Shown: positions 51,852 through 60,704, counted from the stretch's first letter. The stretch is DNA of 64,000 nt from Actinomycetales bacterium (GCA_016711095.1 JADJTP010000001.1:434001-498000); one strand, 5' to 3'. Made by a program: numbers and translations. The notes: a model not told the origin generated them from the sequence alone.

Positions 51852-53080
51852 CGGGTCTGGGCTCCCTTCGGGGCAGTGCGAGCGGCAACGCTGGGTGCCC
51901 ACGCGGCGGCATACGCCTGGTATGCCGCGAGCAGGGCCCGGGCACGGCGCACGTCGGTCGGTCGGACGGCTAGGACGGACTCCAGCCGTTGGCGCAGATG
52001 GTCGGCATCCGGGTCGGCGAGTCCGGTGGCCCGCGCCTGGGCGGTGAGGGCACCGGTATACCCCTCGATCTCGTCGCGTGCGGCGAGGGCGTCTCCGTAT
52101 GCCGTGTGCACGAGGGTGAGCGCGCGGGACACGGAGTCGAGCCGGCGCAGGTAAGACTCGACGTCCCGGCCGCCGGTCGGCACGGGACCGAGTGCGCGGA
52201 CGTCGGGGACCGCCATCTTCGGGGCGGGGGTGACGGCGCCGACGCAACGGGCAACCAGAGCTTGGACGGCCTCGGACCGGGCGACGAGCTCTTCGCGAAG
52301 CTGAGCGGCCCGGGCGACGTCGCGGGCGTCGTCGACCCGTCGGCCCGCCCCGACGAGCAGGTCGCGTTCGGTGGCCGCTGCGTCGAACTCCAAGGGCGCG
52401 ATCAGGCCCCCGACCTCCGCACCCCGTTTGGCGCGGTCGGTGATGTCGACCAGGCGCTGCTCGAGCCGCGTCAGGGTCGCCCTCGAGGTGTCGCGGTCCA
52501 CGCCGGACGGCAGCAGGCTGACCTGATCGCGGATCCTCTCGACGGTCGCGCGGACGTCCTTGAGCCGGGTACCCACCTCGGCCCCGGACGGCTCCAGAGA
52601 GAGTCGGGCTCGCAGCGAGGAGGTCATCGCGTCGCAGAGTCGAGCGGCCTCGGGCAGCGACAGCCCGAGAGCCCCGGCGGTGGCCGGGGAGATCGACGAA
52701 GCGGCCGAGTCGGGTGCAACGTCCAGACGCCCCCACACGAGCGTGGACAAGCGTGCCGCCTCGGCCGGGCCGACCCGTCCGGAGTCGAACGTGACCACGA
52801 GCAGGTCATAGCGGTCGGAGATCGCCTTCCACAGGGCCATCGACACGAGCATGTCCCGGCTGAAGAGGTCCCGCTCACTCGAGGCAAGCGCCACCGAGTC
52901 GAGTGAATCCAACTCCGCCTTGCGCTTGTCCCGCCAGACCCCCAGGTCGCGCAGATAGCCGAACGCCTCGGTGACATCCAGAGGTTGCCCGAGCCGCCCG
53001 GGAGCCTCGGGGGCCATCGTGCCCGGCAACGCTGCGCCGCCCACGGACGGGAGCGGCACCGGGTCGATCGACAGGCTCAC
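51848..53080 (-). CDS. helical protein of unknown function in the PknG operon
   Basis: A 410-residue protein with no recognised domain. It is rich in Ala, Arg, Leu and Glu, with long heptad-like stretches (about 160-290 and 320-400) indicating coiled-coil or helical-bundle structure; no signal peptide or membrane helix. It overlaps pknG by 4 bases, so translation is coupled to the kinase. A scaffold or kinase partner role is a guess from position. Confidence 0.75.
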   Translation of the reverse strand: MSLSIDPVPLPSVGGAALPGTMAPEAPGRLGQPLDVTEAFGYLRDLGVWRDKRKAELDSLDSVALASSERDLFSRDMLVSMALWKAISDRYDLLVVTFDSGRVGPAEAARLSTLVWGRLDVAPDSAASSISPATAGALGLSLPEAARLCDAMTSSLRARLSLEPSGAEVGTRLKDVRATVERIRDQVSLLPSGVDRDTSRATLTRLEQRLVDITDRAKRGAEVGGLIAPLEFDAAATERDLLVGAGRRVDDARDVARAAQLREELVARSEAVQALVARCVGAVTPAPKMAVPDVRALGPVPTGGRDVESYLRRLDSVSRALTLVHTAYGDALAARDEIEGYTGALTAQARATGLADPDADHLRQRLESVLAVRPTDVRRARALLAAYQAYAAAWAPSVAARTAPKGAQTR

Positions 53081-53089
53081 GCGGCCACC

Positions 53090-54118
53090 TCAGGCCCGCC
53101 CGTATGCCGCGGGCGGCGGGGAAGGTGCGGGGCCGAGGGAGGCGGCCAACCACCGGTTGTAGATCGCCGTCCACCGCCCGTCGGCCTTGACCGTCTCAAG
53201 GACCCGGTTGACGTATTGGACGAACACCTTGTCGGCGGCGTTGAACCCCAGCCCGTAGGGCTCGGCGGTCACCGCGTCTTGAGGGGGGACGACGCCATAG
53301 GGGTCTTGGGCGACCAGACCGGCCAAGACGGTGTCGTCGCCGGTGATCGCGGCCACCGACCCCTGTTGGAAGCGCACGAGACAGCCGGTGTGGGTGTCGG
53401 CCTCGACCGGGACGATGCCCTGAGCCTCGAACTCCCGCAGCTTGGTCATCGACGTGGTCCCGGCCGGGGCACACACCCTGGCCTTGGCCTTCGCGAGATC
53501 GGCGAGGCTCTTCGTCGCGTCTTCCTGCCCCTTGCGGACCAGGACCTTCTGGCCCGAGCGGTAATACTCTGCCGAGAAGGCGATCGGCCAGTCGAGCCAG
53601 CGCGCACACGTCATCGTCATGTTGCGGGCGACGACGTCCACGGTGCGATTGGTCAGGGCCGATTGGCGTCCGGCTGCATTGATGACCACGAGCTGGACCC
53701 TGTTCGGATCGTTGAAGATCGCCCGGGCGATCTCCCGAACGACGTCGATGTCAAAGCCCTCGATCTGGCCGGTCAGTGGGTTGCGGGCGCCCAACAGCAG
53801 TGTGTCAGCGGACACCCCGGCGATGAGGTAGCCCCGGTCGCGGATCTCGCCGAGGCGGCCGGTCAGCTGGGCTGTGGCGGGCAGCGCCGCAAGCGGGGCG
53901 TAGGACTGGGTGGCCTGGAACCCCGCGGGCGCGGGGGAGCACTGGGACGCGGGAGCAGGGGTGCTCGGCGCAGCCGTCGCGACGCCGGTCGGCGGTCCAG
54001 CCGCCGACATCCCGGGCGTGGGCACGGGGGTCTCGGTGTAAGCCACGCTCGTGCAGGCCGTGAGCGTGACCGCGAGGGTGAGCGCGGCGAGGGCCGCGCG
54101 CGGCATACGGAGGGTCAT
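53090..54118 (-). CDS. glnH: amino-acid-binding lipoprotein, GlnH-like
   Basis: A 342-residue solute-binding protein. Signal peptide with lipobox LTAC near residue 22, a Pro/Thr/Ala-rich spacer to about 60, and a family 3 binding domain (TGRLGEIRDRGYLIAGVSAD, GFDIDVVREIARAIF, VCAPAGTTSMTKL). Mycobacterial GlnH binds aspartate or glutamate and signals through GlnX to PknG; no ABC permease or ATPase gene is nearby, which supports a sensing rather than transport role. ATGA overlap with glnX. Confidence 0.88.
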   Translation of the reverse strand: MTLRMPRAALAALTLAVTLTACTSVAYTETPVPTPGMSAAGPPTGVATAAPSTPAPASQCSPAPAGFQATQSYAPLAALPATAQLTGRLGEIRDRGYLIAGVSADTLLLGARNPLTGQIEGFDIDVVREIARAIFNDPNRVQLVVINAAGRQSALTNRTVDVVARNMTMTCARWLDWPIAFSAEYYRSGQKVLVRKGQEDATKSLADLAKAKARVCAPAGTTSMTKLREFEAQGIVPVEADTHTGCLVRFQQGSVAAITGDDTVLAGLVAQDPYGVVPPQDAVTAEPYGLGFNAADKVFVQYVNRVLETVKADGRWTAIYNRWLAASLGPAPSPPPAAYGRA

Positions 54119-55449
54119 CGGTACTCCTCGACGCGTTGGGCGATGCCGCGACTGGCGAGCGCAGCGGCCGCCAGGCCGGCGAGTAGGACCGCCACGGCGG
54201 TCGCGAGTGCGCGTCCGGTCGGGGCGCCGGTGTCGGTGGCCAAGGCCTGTTGCAAGCCCGCGAGCTCGGTGGCGCTCGCGGTGTCGAACGCGGAGAAACT
54301 CGTCCGGGGGCTCTCGGTCGCGGCGGTCGCCTTGGCGACGGCTTCGTCCCACCTGCCGGAATCGTCGAGAGCGCGGACCTCGGCGTGCGCGACCGTGTAG
54401 GCCTTCCACGCCGCGGCCAGGTCAGTTCCGCCGGCGGGCCGGGAAATGGCTGTGGAGAGGGACTCGAGCTGGGTGGTCACCTCGGCTGAGGCGCTCTTCC
54501 ACGCCGGCTCACGCTTGACGCTCGCCTGCCCGCGGGCGATCAGGCCGAGGCTCTCGTTGGCCCTGGCGTCGTATGCCGCCGAGCGCGCCGTGGTCAGGGC
54601 CAGGGTCGCAGCGAACTGCCGGTCCTGGATGCGCCGAACCTCACCGCCGATGCCCGACAGGATGACCACGCCGACGACCAGAGCCGCGATGACGAGCAGA
54701 TGCCCGGCGGACAGCCCGACGTTGAACCGGCGGTGGGTGCGCCCGGCGAGCCAGACCGCGACGCGAGTGATGGCGAGCACCGCGATCAGGCCGACGACGA
54801 GCAGGACCCAGATCCCACCGGCAGCGGCGAACTCACCGGTCGCCCGGTCGGTGTTGGCCACGCGCAGCGATTCGAGGATGGGCAGGGTGGTGGTGCGCAG
54901 ACCGTCGCTGGCCGTTGTGAGGTATTGCGCTCCGACAGGCAGGCCCTGACGGTTGTAGGCGCGGGCCTGCTCAACGAGCGCCGCGTAGTCCTGGACGGCC
55001 ACGTTGAGGGCGGCAAGGGCCCTGCCATCGGCCGGCTGAGCCTGGGCCGCGGTGGCGATCGCGGTGGCGACCCGACCCATCGCATCCTCGTAATCGGCTC
55101 GCTGGGCGGGGTCCTCGAGGCCGCCGACGAGGAAGGCATTCGTTGCGTCGGCGTCGGCGCGCAGCAGGTCGGCGACGATCGCCTGAACGCGAACGACCTG
55201 GGTGGTGTTGGCTTCGGCCTTGCCGAGCGAGGCGGCGCTTGACCACAGCGTCCACGCTCCGACCAGCCCGAAGACGACCGCAGCGAGCGAGGCCAACGCG
55301 GCGAACAGGCGCATCCGGCCCGGGGTTCCTGCAAACAACTCACGCAGCCAGGAGCGCTCCGCAGGGGCCGGGGCCGAGGGACGGATCCCGTATGCCGCAG
55401 GGCCGGCTGCGGTGGGTGGCGCCGCAGCGACAGCGGGCTGCTGGCTCAT
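54115..55449 (-). CDS. glnX: four-helix membrane signalling protein, GlnX-like
   Basis: A 444-residue membrane protein. Transmembrane helices are visible near 45-72, 205-232, 245-268 and 415-437, with two outer domains of about 130-150 residues that are helical and resemble sensor domains of chemoreceptors. This matches GlnX of mycobacteria, which links the binding protein GlnH to the kinase PknG. Short overlaps on both sides tie it to glnH and the AAA+ gene. The inside face is small, so contact with the kinase is probably through partner proteins. Confidence 0.82.
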   Translation of the reverse strand: MSQQPAVAAAPPTAAGPAAYGIRPSAPAPAERSWLRELFAGTPGRMRLFAALASLAAVVFGLVGAWTLWSSAASLGKAEANTTQVVRVQAIVADLLRADADATNAFLVGGLEDPAQRADYEDAMGRVATAIATAAQAQPADGRALAALNVAVQDYAALVEQARAYNRQGLPVGAQYLTTASDGLRTTTLPILESLRVANTDRATGEFAAAGGIWVLLVVGLIAVLAITRVAVWLAGRTHRRFNVGLSAGHLLVIAALVVGVVILSGIGGEVRRIQDRQFAATLALTTARSAAYDARANESLGLIARGQASVKREPAWKSASAEVTTQLESLSTAISRPAGGTDLAAAWKAYTVAHAEVRALDDSGRWDEAVAKATAATESPRTSFSAFDTASATELAGLQQALATDTGAPTGRALATAVAVLLAGLAAAALASRGIAQRVEEYR

Positions 55450-57035
55450 GGCTGGGCTCCTTCAACGGTGGGTGTTGGGGTTGGTGCTTCGTCGTCGCCG
55501 AAGGCCACCAGCGCGCCACCGGCGCCGCCGGCGTCGGCGGGTTCGCTCGCCTGCTCAGGCGGCATACCGGGGGGGTCCAACGGGATCTGGAAGTCCTCGA
55601 CTCGCAACTCGCGAAGCTGTTCAGTGGTGAGGTCCCCCGACTGATGCAGCCGCCACGCCTGCCGCCCGATCGCCTCCTCGAGGAGGTTGCGGGCGAAGCG
55701 GCCGTTGCCGAAGGCCTCGTTGCGCGAGGTCGCCGCCAGGACCGTCCGGAAGTGCGCCTCGGCGTCGGGTGTCACCGTGTAATCGGCGCCCGCGGCGAGT
55801 TTGTGCAAGATGGCGACGATCTCGTCGTCGGTGTAGTCCTCGAACTCGATGACCGTCTTGAACCGGCTCGCCAAGCCGGGATTCTGGGCGATGAAGCCGA
55901 CCATCGGGTCGGGGTAGCCCGCGACGATGACGACGAGATCGTCGCGGTGGTCTTCCATCTCCTTGACGAGGGTGTTGACCGCCTCCTGCCCGTACTGGTC
56001 GCCGGCCAAGGCATACGCCTCGTCGATGAACAGAACCCCGCCGTAGGCCTTCGCGCACGTCTCGGCCGTCTTGATCGCCGTCTGGCCGAGATACCCGGCT
56101 ACCAGCTCGGAGCGGTCGACCTCGACGAGTTGTCCTTTGGACAGCAAGCCGAGGGCCCGATAGATGCCGCCGACCATGCGAGCGACCGTCGTCTTGCCGG
56201 TGCCCGGGTTGCCGACGAAGACGAGATGGCGGGTGATGTCGGGGCTCTTGAGGCCGGCCTCGCGGCGCAGTTTGTCGATCGTCAGCATCGCGACCTGCTG
56301 GTGCACTTCGCGTTTGACGCGCTCGAGCCCGATCATCGCGTCGAGTTCCGCGAGCAGTTCCTCGATGCTCCTGGGCGGCTGCGCGGGCTCGGTGGCCGCA
56401 ACGGCCTCGGTGGGTCCAGAGGGCGCGGCTGCGGCGGTCGGGTTGGTGCTCGGGTCTGCTACCGGGTCGGTCGGGTGGACGAGCCCGGGTCGCGCCAGAG
56501 TCGGGTCGACGCCTGCCGGCAGCGGGCTCAGGATGGGCGTTGGCCACCACGATGGTGAACTGCCGGGGGCCCCGGAAAGCGAGGCGGGCGGCATACCGGG
56601 AAGGTCCGTCGTGGGGTGCCGGGGTCCGGCCAGGCGGGCGGCCTCGAGCTGAGCGGCGGCGGCGACGGCCGCGTTCCCGGTGACCCTCAAGGTCGGCTCG
56701 CCGAGGGAGCAGGCAGCGGACGCCACCTCGGTGAGCGCGCGGGCATAGCTCGCGCCGGTGGCGGGGTCCTCGGCGAGCAACTCGCCGAGGATGGTCGTCG
56801 GGGAGCCGCGAAACTTGCGCCCGCGGGAGGCCGCGTCGAAGAAGGCCCCGTTGGCGACGGATGCCTCGCGCGGGCCGTCCTCGAGTGCCTTGGCCCAGTC
56901 GAGGGCGGCACGCGGAGCAGCTTCGGCGATCGCCGCAGCGAAGCTCATCGCCTCGTCGCGGATCCGTTCGGGGGCCAGCCCCGACGCCGTGCCGACGGCG
57001 ACGAGGGCGTCGACCGAGGCGCGCAGCTGGGTCAT
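55446..57035 (-). CDS. AAA+ ATPase, CbbX/SpoVK/EccA-like
   Basis: A 529-residue protein. The first 120 residues are helical, then a Pro/Ala-rich linker (about 125-230), and a CbbX-type AAA+ domain: LDAMIGLERVK, Walker A GNPGTGKTT, Walker B VLFIDEAY, sensor region VAGYPDPM and an arginine-finger segment NPGLASRF, then a small lid domain. Such ATPases remodel protein complexes (Rubisco activation by CbbX, type VII secretion by EccA). Paired with the VWA protein it may form a remodelling unit acted on by the kinase. Confidence 0.9.
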   Translation of the reverse strand: MTQLRASVDALVAVGTASGLAPERIRDEAMSFAAAIAEAAPRAALDWAKALEDGPREASVANGAFFDAASRGRKFRGSPTTILGELLAEDPATGASYARALTEVASAACSLGEPTLRVTGNAAVAAAAQLEAARLAGPRHPTTDLPGMPPASLSGAPGSSPSWWPTPILSPLPAGVDPTLARPGLVHPTDPVADPSTNPTAAAAPSGPTEAVAATEPAQPPRSIEELLAELDAMIGLERVKREVHQQVAMLTIDKLRREAGLKSPDITRHLVFVGNPGTGKTTVARMVGGIYRALGLLSKGQLVEVDRSELVAGYLGQTAIKTAETCAKAYGGVLFIDEAYALAGDQYGQEAVNTLVKEMEDHRDDLVVIVAGYPDPMVGFIAQNPGLASRFKTVIEFEDYTDDEIVAILHKLAAGADYTVTPDAEAHFRTVLAATSRNEAFGNGRFARNLLEEAIGRQAWRLHQSGDLTTEQLRELRVEDFQIPLDPPGMPPEQASEPADAGGAGGALVAFGDDEAPTPTPTVEGAQP

Positions 57036-57680
57036 TCAGGTCTGCCTTCCGGTGGGAGGTTGCAGGCGGATGTCCGGTGCCGCCGGGGCGGCAGGTCTGG
57101 CTGCCGGGGCCGCAGGGCTGGCCGTCGGGGCCGCAGGTGCGGCCGTCGGAGGCATGGGGGAGAGCGGGGTGGCGCCGCCGATCTGCAAAGCGCCGCCGGT
57201 CGAGGCATGGCCGAACTTCTCTTGCAGGAACCGGCCGTGAATGACCAGGGCCTCGGCGTCAGCTCGGTTGATGGCATCGAAGACCTTGTCCATCGTGCGC
57301 CCGAGCAGATCGAGTTGGTCCACGAGGATCATCAGGGGGGTCTTGCCGCGGTCGACCGGGCGAGAATCAGCCCAGTGCCTCGGCAGGCGCAGATATCCGC
57401 CGATCGCCTCGGGGAGGTAGTCGGTTGCCGTCGCCATCACGTGATAGGCCTGCGCGCTGCCGCCGCCGAGGCGGTCCAGGCGGGGGATCGTCTCGCGCAC
57501 GATCCGGGTCACCCGGCGCAACCGGGCGATCACCTCGGGGCGCACCTTGCCCTCGACGGCCATGACCTCGACGCGCTCGACTGAGGCAAGCAAGTCGGCG
57601 GCCGTGGGCACGCGCGGGACAGCCATCCGGGCGGGCTCGGGCTCCTCGCGCCCGAAACCCAGCCACTCACCGATGCCCAT
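57036..57680 (-). CDS. small helical protein of unknown function in the PknG/TelA cluster
   Basis: A 214-residue protein. Residues 1-155 look all-helical (VERVEVMAVEGKVRPEVIAR, LPEAIGGYLRLPRHW, DKVFDAINRADAEALVIHGR); the remaining 60 are a low-complexity Ala/Pro tail. It stops one base before the AAA+ start. Position between telA and the ATPase suggests a conserved cluster partner; no function assigned. Confidence 0.75.
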   Translation of the reverse strand: MGIGEWLGFGREEPEPARMAVPRVPTAADLLASVERVEVMAVEGKVRPEVIARLRRVTRIVRETIPRLDRLGGGSAQAYHVMATATDYLPEAIGGYLRLPRHWADSRPVDRGKTPLMILVDQLDLLGRTMDKVFDAINRADAEALVIHGRFLQEKFGHASTGGALQIGGATPLSPMPPTAAPAAPTASPAAPAARPAAPAAPDIRLQPPTGRQT

Positions 57681-57723
57681 GACTGCTGATTGTCCCCCGC
57701 TCGTGGCGCATAGTCTGTCCTGG

Positions 57724-57756
57724 TCGTCCCTGACTCGTCCCTGACTCGTCCCTGAC
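57724..57756. repeat. three perfect tandem 11-bp repeats upstream of the PknG operon
   Basis: TCGTCCCTGAC occurs three times head to tail, one helical turn apart, in the 115-base gap between telA and the next gene, about 45 bases before its start. The spacing would place a bound protein on one face of the DNA, so it may be the control site of the nine genes downstream. Confidence 0.7.
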
Positions 57757-57795
57757 TGGCCGCGCAGGCGTCGCTGAGCCTTCCGTGCCAGGCCT

Positions 57796-59040
57796 TCAGC
57801 GGCTGAGGTCCAGGGCTCCCATCTGCACGTTGGGGTTGACTCGGTTGGCGCGCTCGAGATAGGCGCGGGACTTCTCGACCTCGGTCTCCAGGGTGCCGAT
57901 CGTTGCCGCCATGTTGTCCAGGGCCTGCACCTTGAAGGTGTCGATGGCGTCCATCGTCTGGTAGATGTTCTGGAAGGCGGCCTGCAGCTGAGGCAGGCCG
58001 ATGGTGGCGCTGGCGGCCTGCTCCTGGATGCGGACCGAGTTGTCGCGCAACATCTCCGACGTCGACTGGATCAGTCCCGAGGTCGTCGTGTTGAGCGCGG
58101 TGATCTGGTCGAGGACGAGCCTCTGGTTGCCCAGAGCCTGGGCCACGATGACGGCGGTGCGCAGCGCCGAGATCGTCGTCGTCGACGCCCGGTCGACGCC
58201 CTTGATGAGCTCGATGTTGTTCTTGATCGTGATGTCGATGGCCAGGTAGTTCTGGATCGAGACAGCCAGCTGGGTGAGCAGGTCCTGGTGCTTCTGTCGG
58301 ACGTAGAAGAGCACATCCTGCTTGAGGGCGGTGGCCTTCTCAGGGTCGCTGATTTCGAGGGTCGCGAGCTCAGCGGCCATCTTGGCGTCGAGCCGCTCAG
58401 CGATGTAGACGTATTGGTTCAGCCGGCCCATCGAGTCCCAGAGATTCTGCTTCTCGAGGTTGAGGGCGACGTTGTCGCGTTGCAGCTCGTCCTGGCCGTC
58501 GCGCAGGGCGTGCAGGATGCCGTCGAGGTGGCTCTGCGCAGACTGGTACTTGCGGAAATAGTCGGTGATCTTGTCGCCGAACGGAATCATCCCGAGGACC
58601 TTCTTGACCCCGGCCGCCTGGGTGGGGTCAAGGTCTTCGACAGTGCGGCGCAGCTCGAGCAGGGTCTTGCCGACAGTGCCTCCCTCGGACAGCCCCCCTT
58701 CCTGCAGCGCCTTGACGGGGGCCCTGAGCAGCCGGTTGCTCGACTCGGCAGACCGGCGGATGTCCTCGTCGCCCATGACCCGGACGTCGTTGGCCTTGGA
58801 CTCGAACTGGGGCGATTTCGGCGCGGCCGTCATCAGCGTCTGCAGATAGGCCTCGACCTTGGCGTCCAGCCCGGGAAGTGCGGCCTGGGGGACGGCCGGA
58901 GCCATCCGCGGGGCTGCCGTGGTCGAGACCGCCTGCGCGGCCGCCGCGGGTGCCTCGAGCCGCAGCGAGTCGTTCCCCGCGGGCGGCGCGAGCGGCTGCA
59001 CGGCCGCGGCCGCATCCTGAGTGCCGGGCTGCTGGGTCAT
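57796..59040 (-). CDS. telA: toxic anion resistance protein TelA family
   Basis: A 414-residue TelA-family protein, mostly helical and cytoplasmic. After a Gln/Ala/Pro-rich start (1-60) come the family segments GKTLLELRRTVEDLDP, GVKKVLGMIPFGDKI and DYFRKYQSAQSHLDGILHAL and the helix-rich core to the end (TIGTLETEVEKSRAYLERAN). TelA proteins accompany tellurite resistance and stress phosphorylation modules; the biochemical activity is unknown. GGGAG precedes the ATG. First gene of the cluster, perhaps with its own promoter. Confidence 0.93.
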   Translation of the reverse strand: MTQQPGTQDAAAAVQPLAPPAGNDSLRLEAPAAAAQAVSTTAAPRMAPAVPQAALPGLDAKVEAYLQTLMTAAPKSPQFESKANDVRVMGDEDIRRSAESSNRLLRAPVKALQEGGLSEGGTVGKTLLELRRTVEDLDPTQAAGVKKVLGMIPFGDKITDYFRKYQSAQSHLDGILHALRDGQDELQRDNVALNLEKQNLWDSMGRLNQYVYIAERLDAKMAAELATLEISDPEKATALKQDVLFYVRQKHQDLLTQLAVSIQNYLAIDITIKNNIELIKGVDRASTTTISALRTAVIVAQALGNQRLVLDQITALNTTTSGLIQSTSEMLRDNSVRIQEQAASATIGLPQLQAAFQNIYQTMDAIDTFKVQALDNMAATIGTLETEVEKSRAYLERANRVNPNVQMGALDLSR

Positions 59041-59211
59041 CTGTTCTCCCTATCGGTGTGCCGGGTGCTCCGGTCGCGTCCGGGCCGCGTCTGGCCGGAC
59101 CCGAGTTTGGGGCCGACTCGCCAGTTGATGCGCTTCCATCCAGACGTGCGGCCAATCTACGCGGTTCCCTCGGCCCCGTCAGCCCAGTCGCAGAGCCCGG
59201 TATGCCGTGCT

Positions 59212-59982
59212 CTAACGACTCAGAACCGCCGAGACGAGCATGAAGGCCGCGACGAGGAAGAGCAGGACGGCGAATGACTGCGAGAGCCCGCTCGCAGAGG
59301 TGCGCCGGCCGATCGCACCGCCGACGAGGCTGCCGGCAACCGCACCGATCGTGAACAGGGCGATGACACCCCAATCGAGCACCACGCCGTTCCCCAGCCT
59401 GGAGACGAATGCGCTCGCGCTGTTGAGGGTGATGACCGCCAGCGACGTGCCGACGGCCAGGCGGACGGGGTAGCCCAGCACGAGGGTGAGGGCCGGCACG
59501 ATCGCGAAGCCTCCGCCGACCCCGAAGAAGCCGGTGAGCAGTCCGACGCCGCTGCCCACGGCGACGACCTTGGCCAGTTGCCGCGCCGACCCGAGCAGCG
59601 GGGGTGGGTCGGCATCGGCGCCCGAGTCGGGCGAATGGCGCAGCATGAGAGCGCCGACGACGGCAAGAAGGCTTCCGAGGAGCACGACAAGCACCTCGGA
59701 GGGCACCGCGGCAGACGCGAGCGACCCGGCATACGTGCCAAGGACGCCCACGATCGCCAGGACGAGCGCATCGCCGACGCGCGCGGTCCGGTGGCGTAGG
59801 TGAGCCGGGACGGCTGCCAGGGCGCTGACCCCGACGATGACGAGCGAGGCCGTCGTGGCGGCGTGCGGGTCGAAGCCGAGCAGATAGATCAGGACCGGGA
59901 TGGTGAGGATCGCCCCGCCACCGCCGAGCGCCCCCATGACGGCGCCGGTGAGCACGCCCAGCGGGGCGGCGAGCCAGGTCAT
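59212..59982 (-). CDS. sulfite exporter TauE/SafE family permease
   Basis: A 256-residue membrane protein with about eight helices in two repeats; glycine-rich motifs GALGGGGAILTIPVL and GFFGVGGGFAIVPALTLVLG start each half. The family exports small sulfur compounds or organic acids. The start at 59982 is chosen by hydrophobic N-terminus and a GAGAGG site. A CsoR/CstR-like operator upstream suggests control by persulfide or a metal. Confidence 0.9.
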   Translation of the reverse strand: MTWLAAPLGVLTGAVMGALGGGGAILTIPVLIYLLGFDPHAATTASLVIVGVSALAAVPAHLRHRTARVGDALVLAIVGVLGTYAGSLASAAVPSEVLVVLLGSLLAVVGALMLRHSPDSGADADPPPLLGSARQLAKVVAVGSGVGLLTGFFGVGGGFAIVPALTLVLGYPVRLAVGTSLAVITLNSASAFVSRLGNGVVLDWGVIALFTIGAVAGSLVGGAIGRRTSASGLSQSFAVLLFLVAAFMLVSAVLSR

Positions 59983-60024
59983 CGCGGCTGTCGTCCTCTC
60001 GCCTACGCATCGGGCACCAGCAGC

Positions 60025-60040
60025 ATACCCGCTGGGGTAT
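60025..60040. promoter_or_regulatory. CsoR/CstR-like operator upstream of the TauE/SafE gene
   Basis: ATACCC-GCTG-GGGTAT is a perfect 6-base inverted repeat about 40 bases before the exporter start. CstR, a CsoR relative sensing persulfides, binds sites of this form and often controls TauE genes. CstR and CsoR sites cannot be told apart by sequence here. Confidence 0.65.
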
Positions 60041-60138
60041 TTCGCTCGGACGCGGCCGCTCCCGGCGATTTCAGCGCGGGCGGCGCTAGCGTGTAGTCTC
60101 TCGGACGCACTGAGCACGGCCGAAGGGTCTCGCTCGGC

Positions 60139-60211
60139 GCCCCAATAGCTCAGTCGGCAGAGCGTTTCCATGGTAAGGAAAAGGTCTAGGGTTCGATTCC
60201 CTATTGGGGCT
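60139..60211 (+). tRNA. tRNA-Thr (anticodon GGT)
   Basis: Cloverleaf of 73 bases: acceptor GCCCCAA pairs with TTGGGGC, D arm GCTC/GAGC, anticodon stem TTTCC/GGAAA with loop ATGGTAA, T loop TTCGATT. CCA is not encoded. Confidence 0.96.
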
Positions 60212-60301
60212 CAGGTCAGGCACGTCGGCTTACCGGTCAGGTGAGCTGCCTTGGGCGTCGTCAAGGGCGTCGCGGGGTGGACGTCGTGTCAGTGGCCGCT
60301 T

Positions 60302-60375
60302 GGCGGGATAGCTCAGTTGGTCAGAGCGCACGACTCATAATCGTGAGGTCGCGGGATCGAGCCCCGCTCCCGCTA
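60302..60375 (+). tRNA. tRNA-Met, elongator (anticodon CAT)
   Basis: Cloverleaf of 74 bases: acceptor GGCGGGA with TCCCGCT (first pair G-U), anticodon stem CACGA/TCGTG with loop CTCATAA, T stem GCGGG/CCCGC. The paired first base excludes an initiator tRNA. CCA is not encoded. Confidence 0.94.
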
Positions 60376-60533
60376 CTGTTCCGGGATCGTTCCACCGATT
60401 GCGGGCTCAACCGGCTGATTTCGAGGATTGCCTCGTGATCACGTATCCTTGAGCGTTGCTCGCGCGTGTCCGTCGCGCTGGCACCGACCCATTCCAGCCA
60501 GACCGTCACACGACCGACCAGCGAGGTAGCCCC

Positions 60534-60704
60534 GTGGCCAGCAAGACGTCCGACATCCGGCCGAAGATCACCATGGCGTGCACCGAGTGCAAGGACCGCA
60601 ACTACATCACCAAGAAGAACCGCCGCAACGACCCCGACCGGTTGTCGCTGGCGAAGTTCTGCCCCAAGTGCGGCAAGCAGACCGAGCACCGCGAAACCCG
60701 CTGA
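60534..60704 (+). CDS. rpmG: 50S ribosomal protein L33
   Basis: A 56-residue L33 with both zinc CxxC pairs (CTEC and CPKC), so it is the zinc-binding form. GTG start with GAGG upstream gives the exact family N-terminus (ASKTSDIRPKITMACTECKD). The order tRNA-Thr, tRNA-Met, rpmG, dehydratase pair is conserved in actinobacteria. A zinc-free paralogue may exist elsewhere. Confidence 0.97.
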   Translation: MASKTSDIRPKITMACTECKDRNYITKKNRRNDPDRLSLAKFCPKCGKQTEHRETR

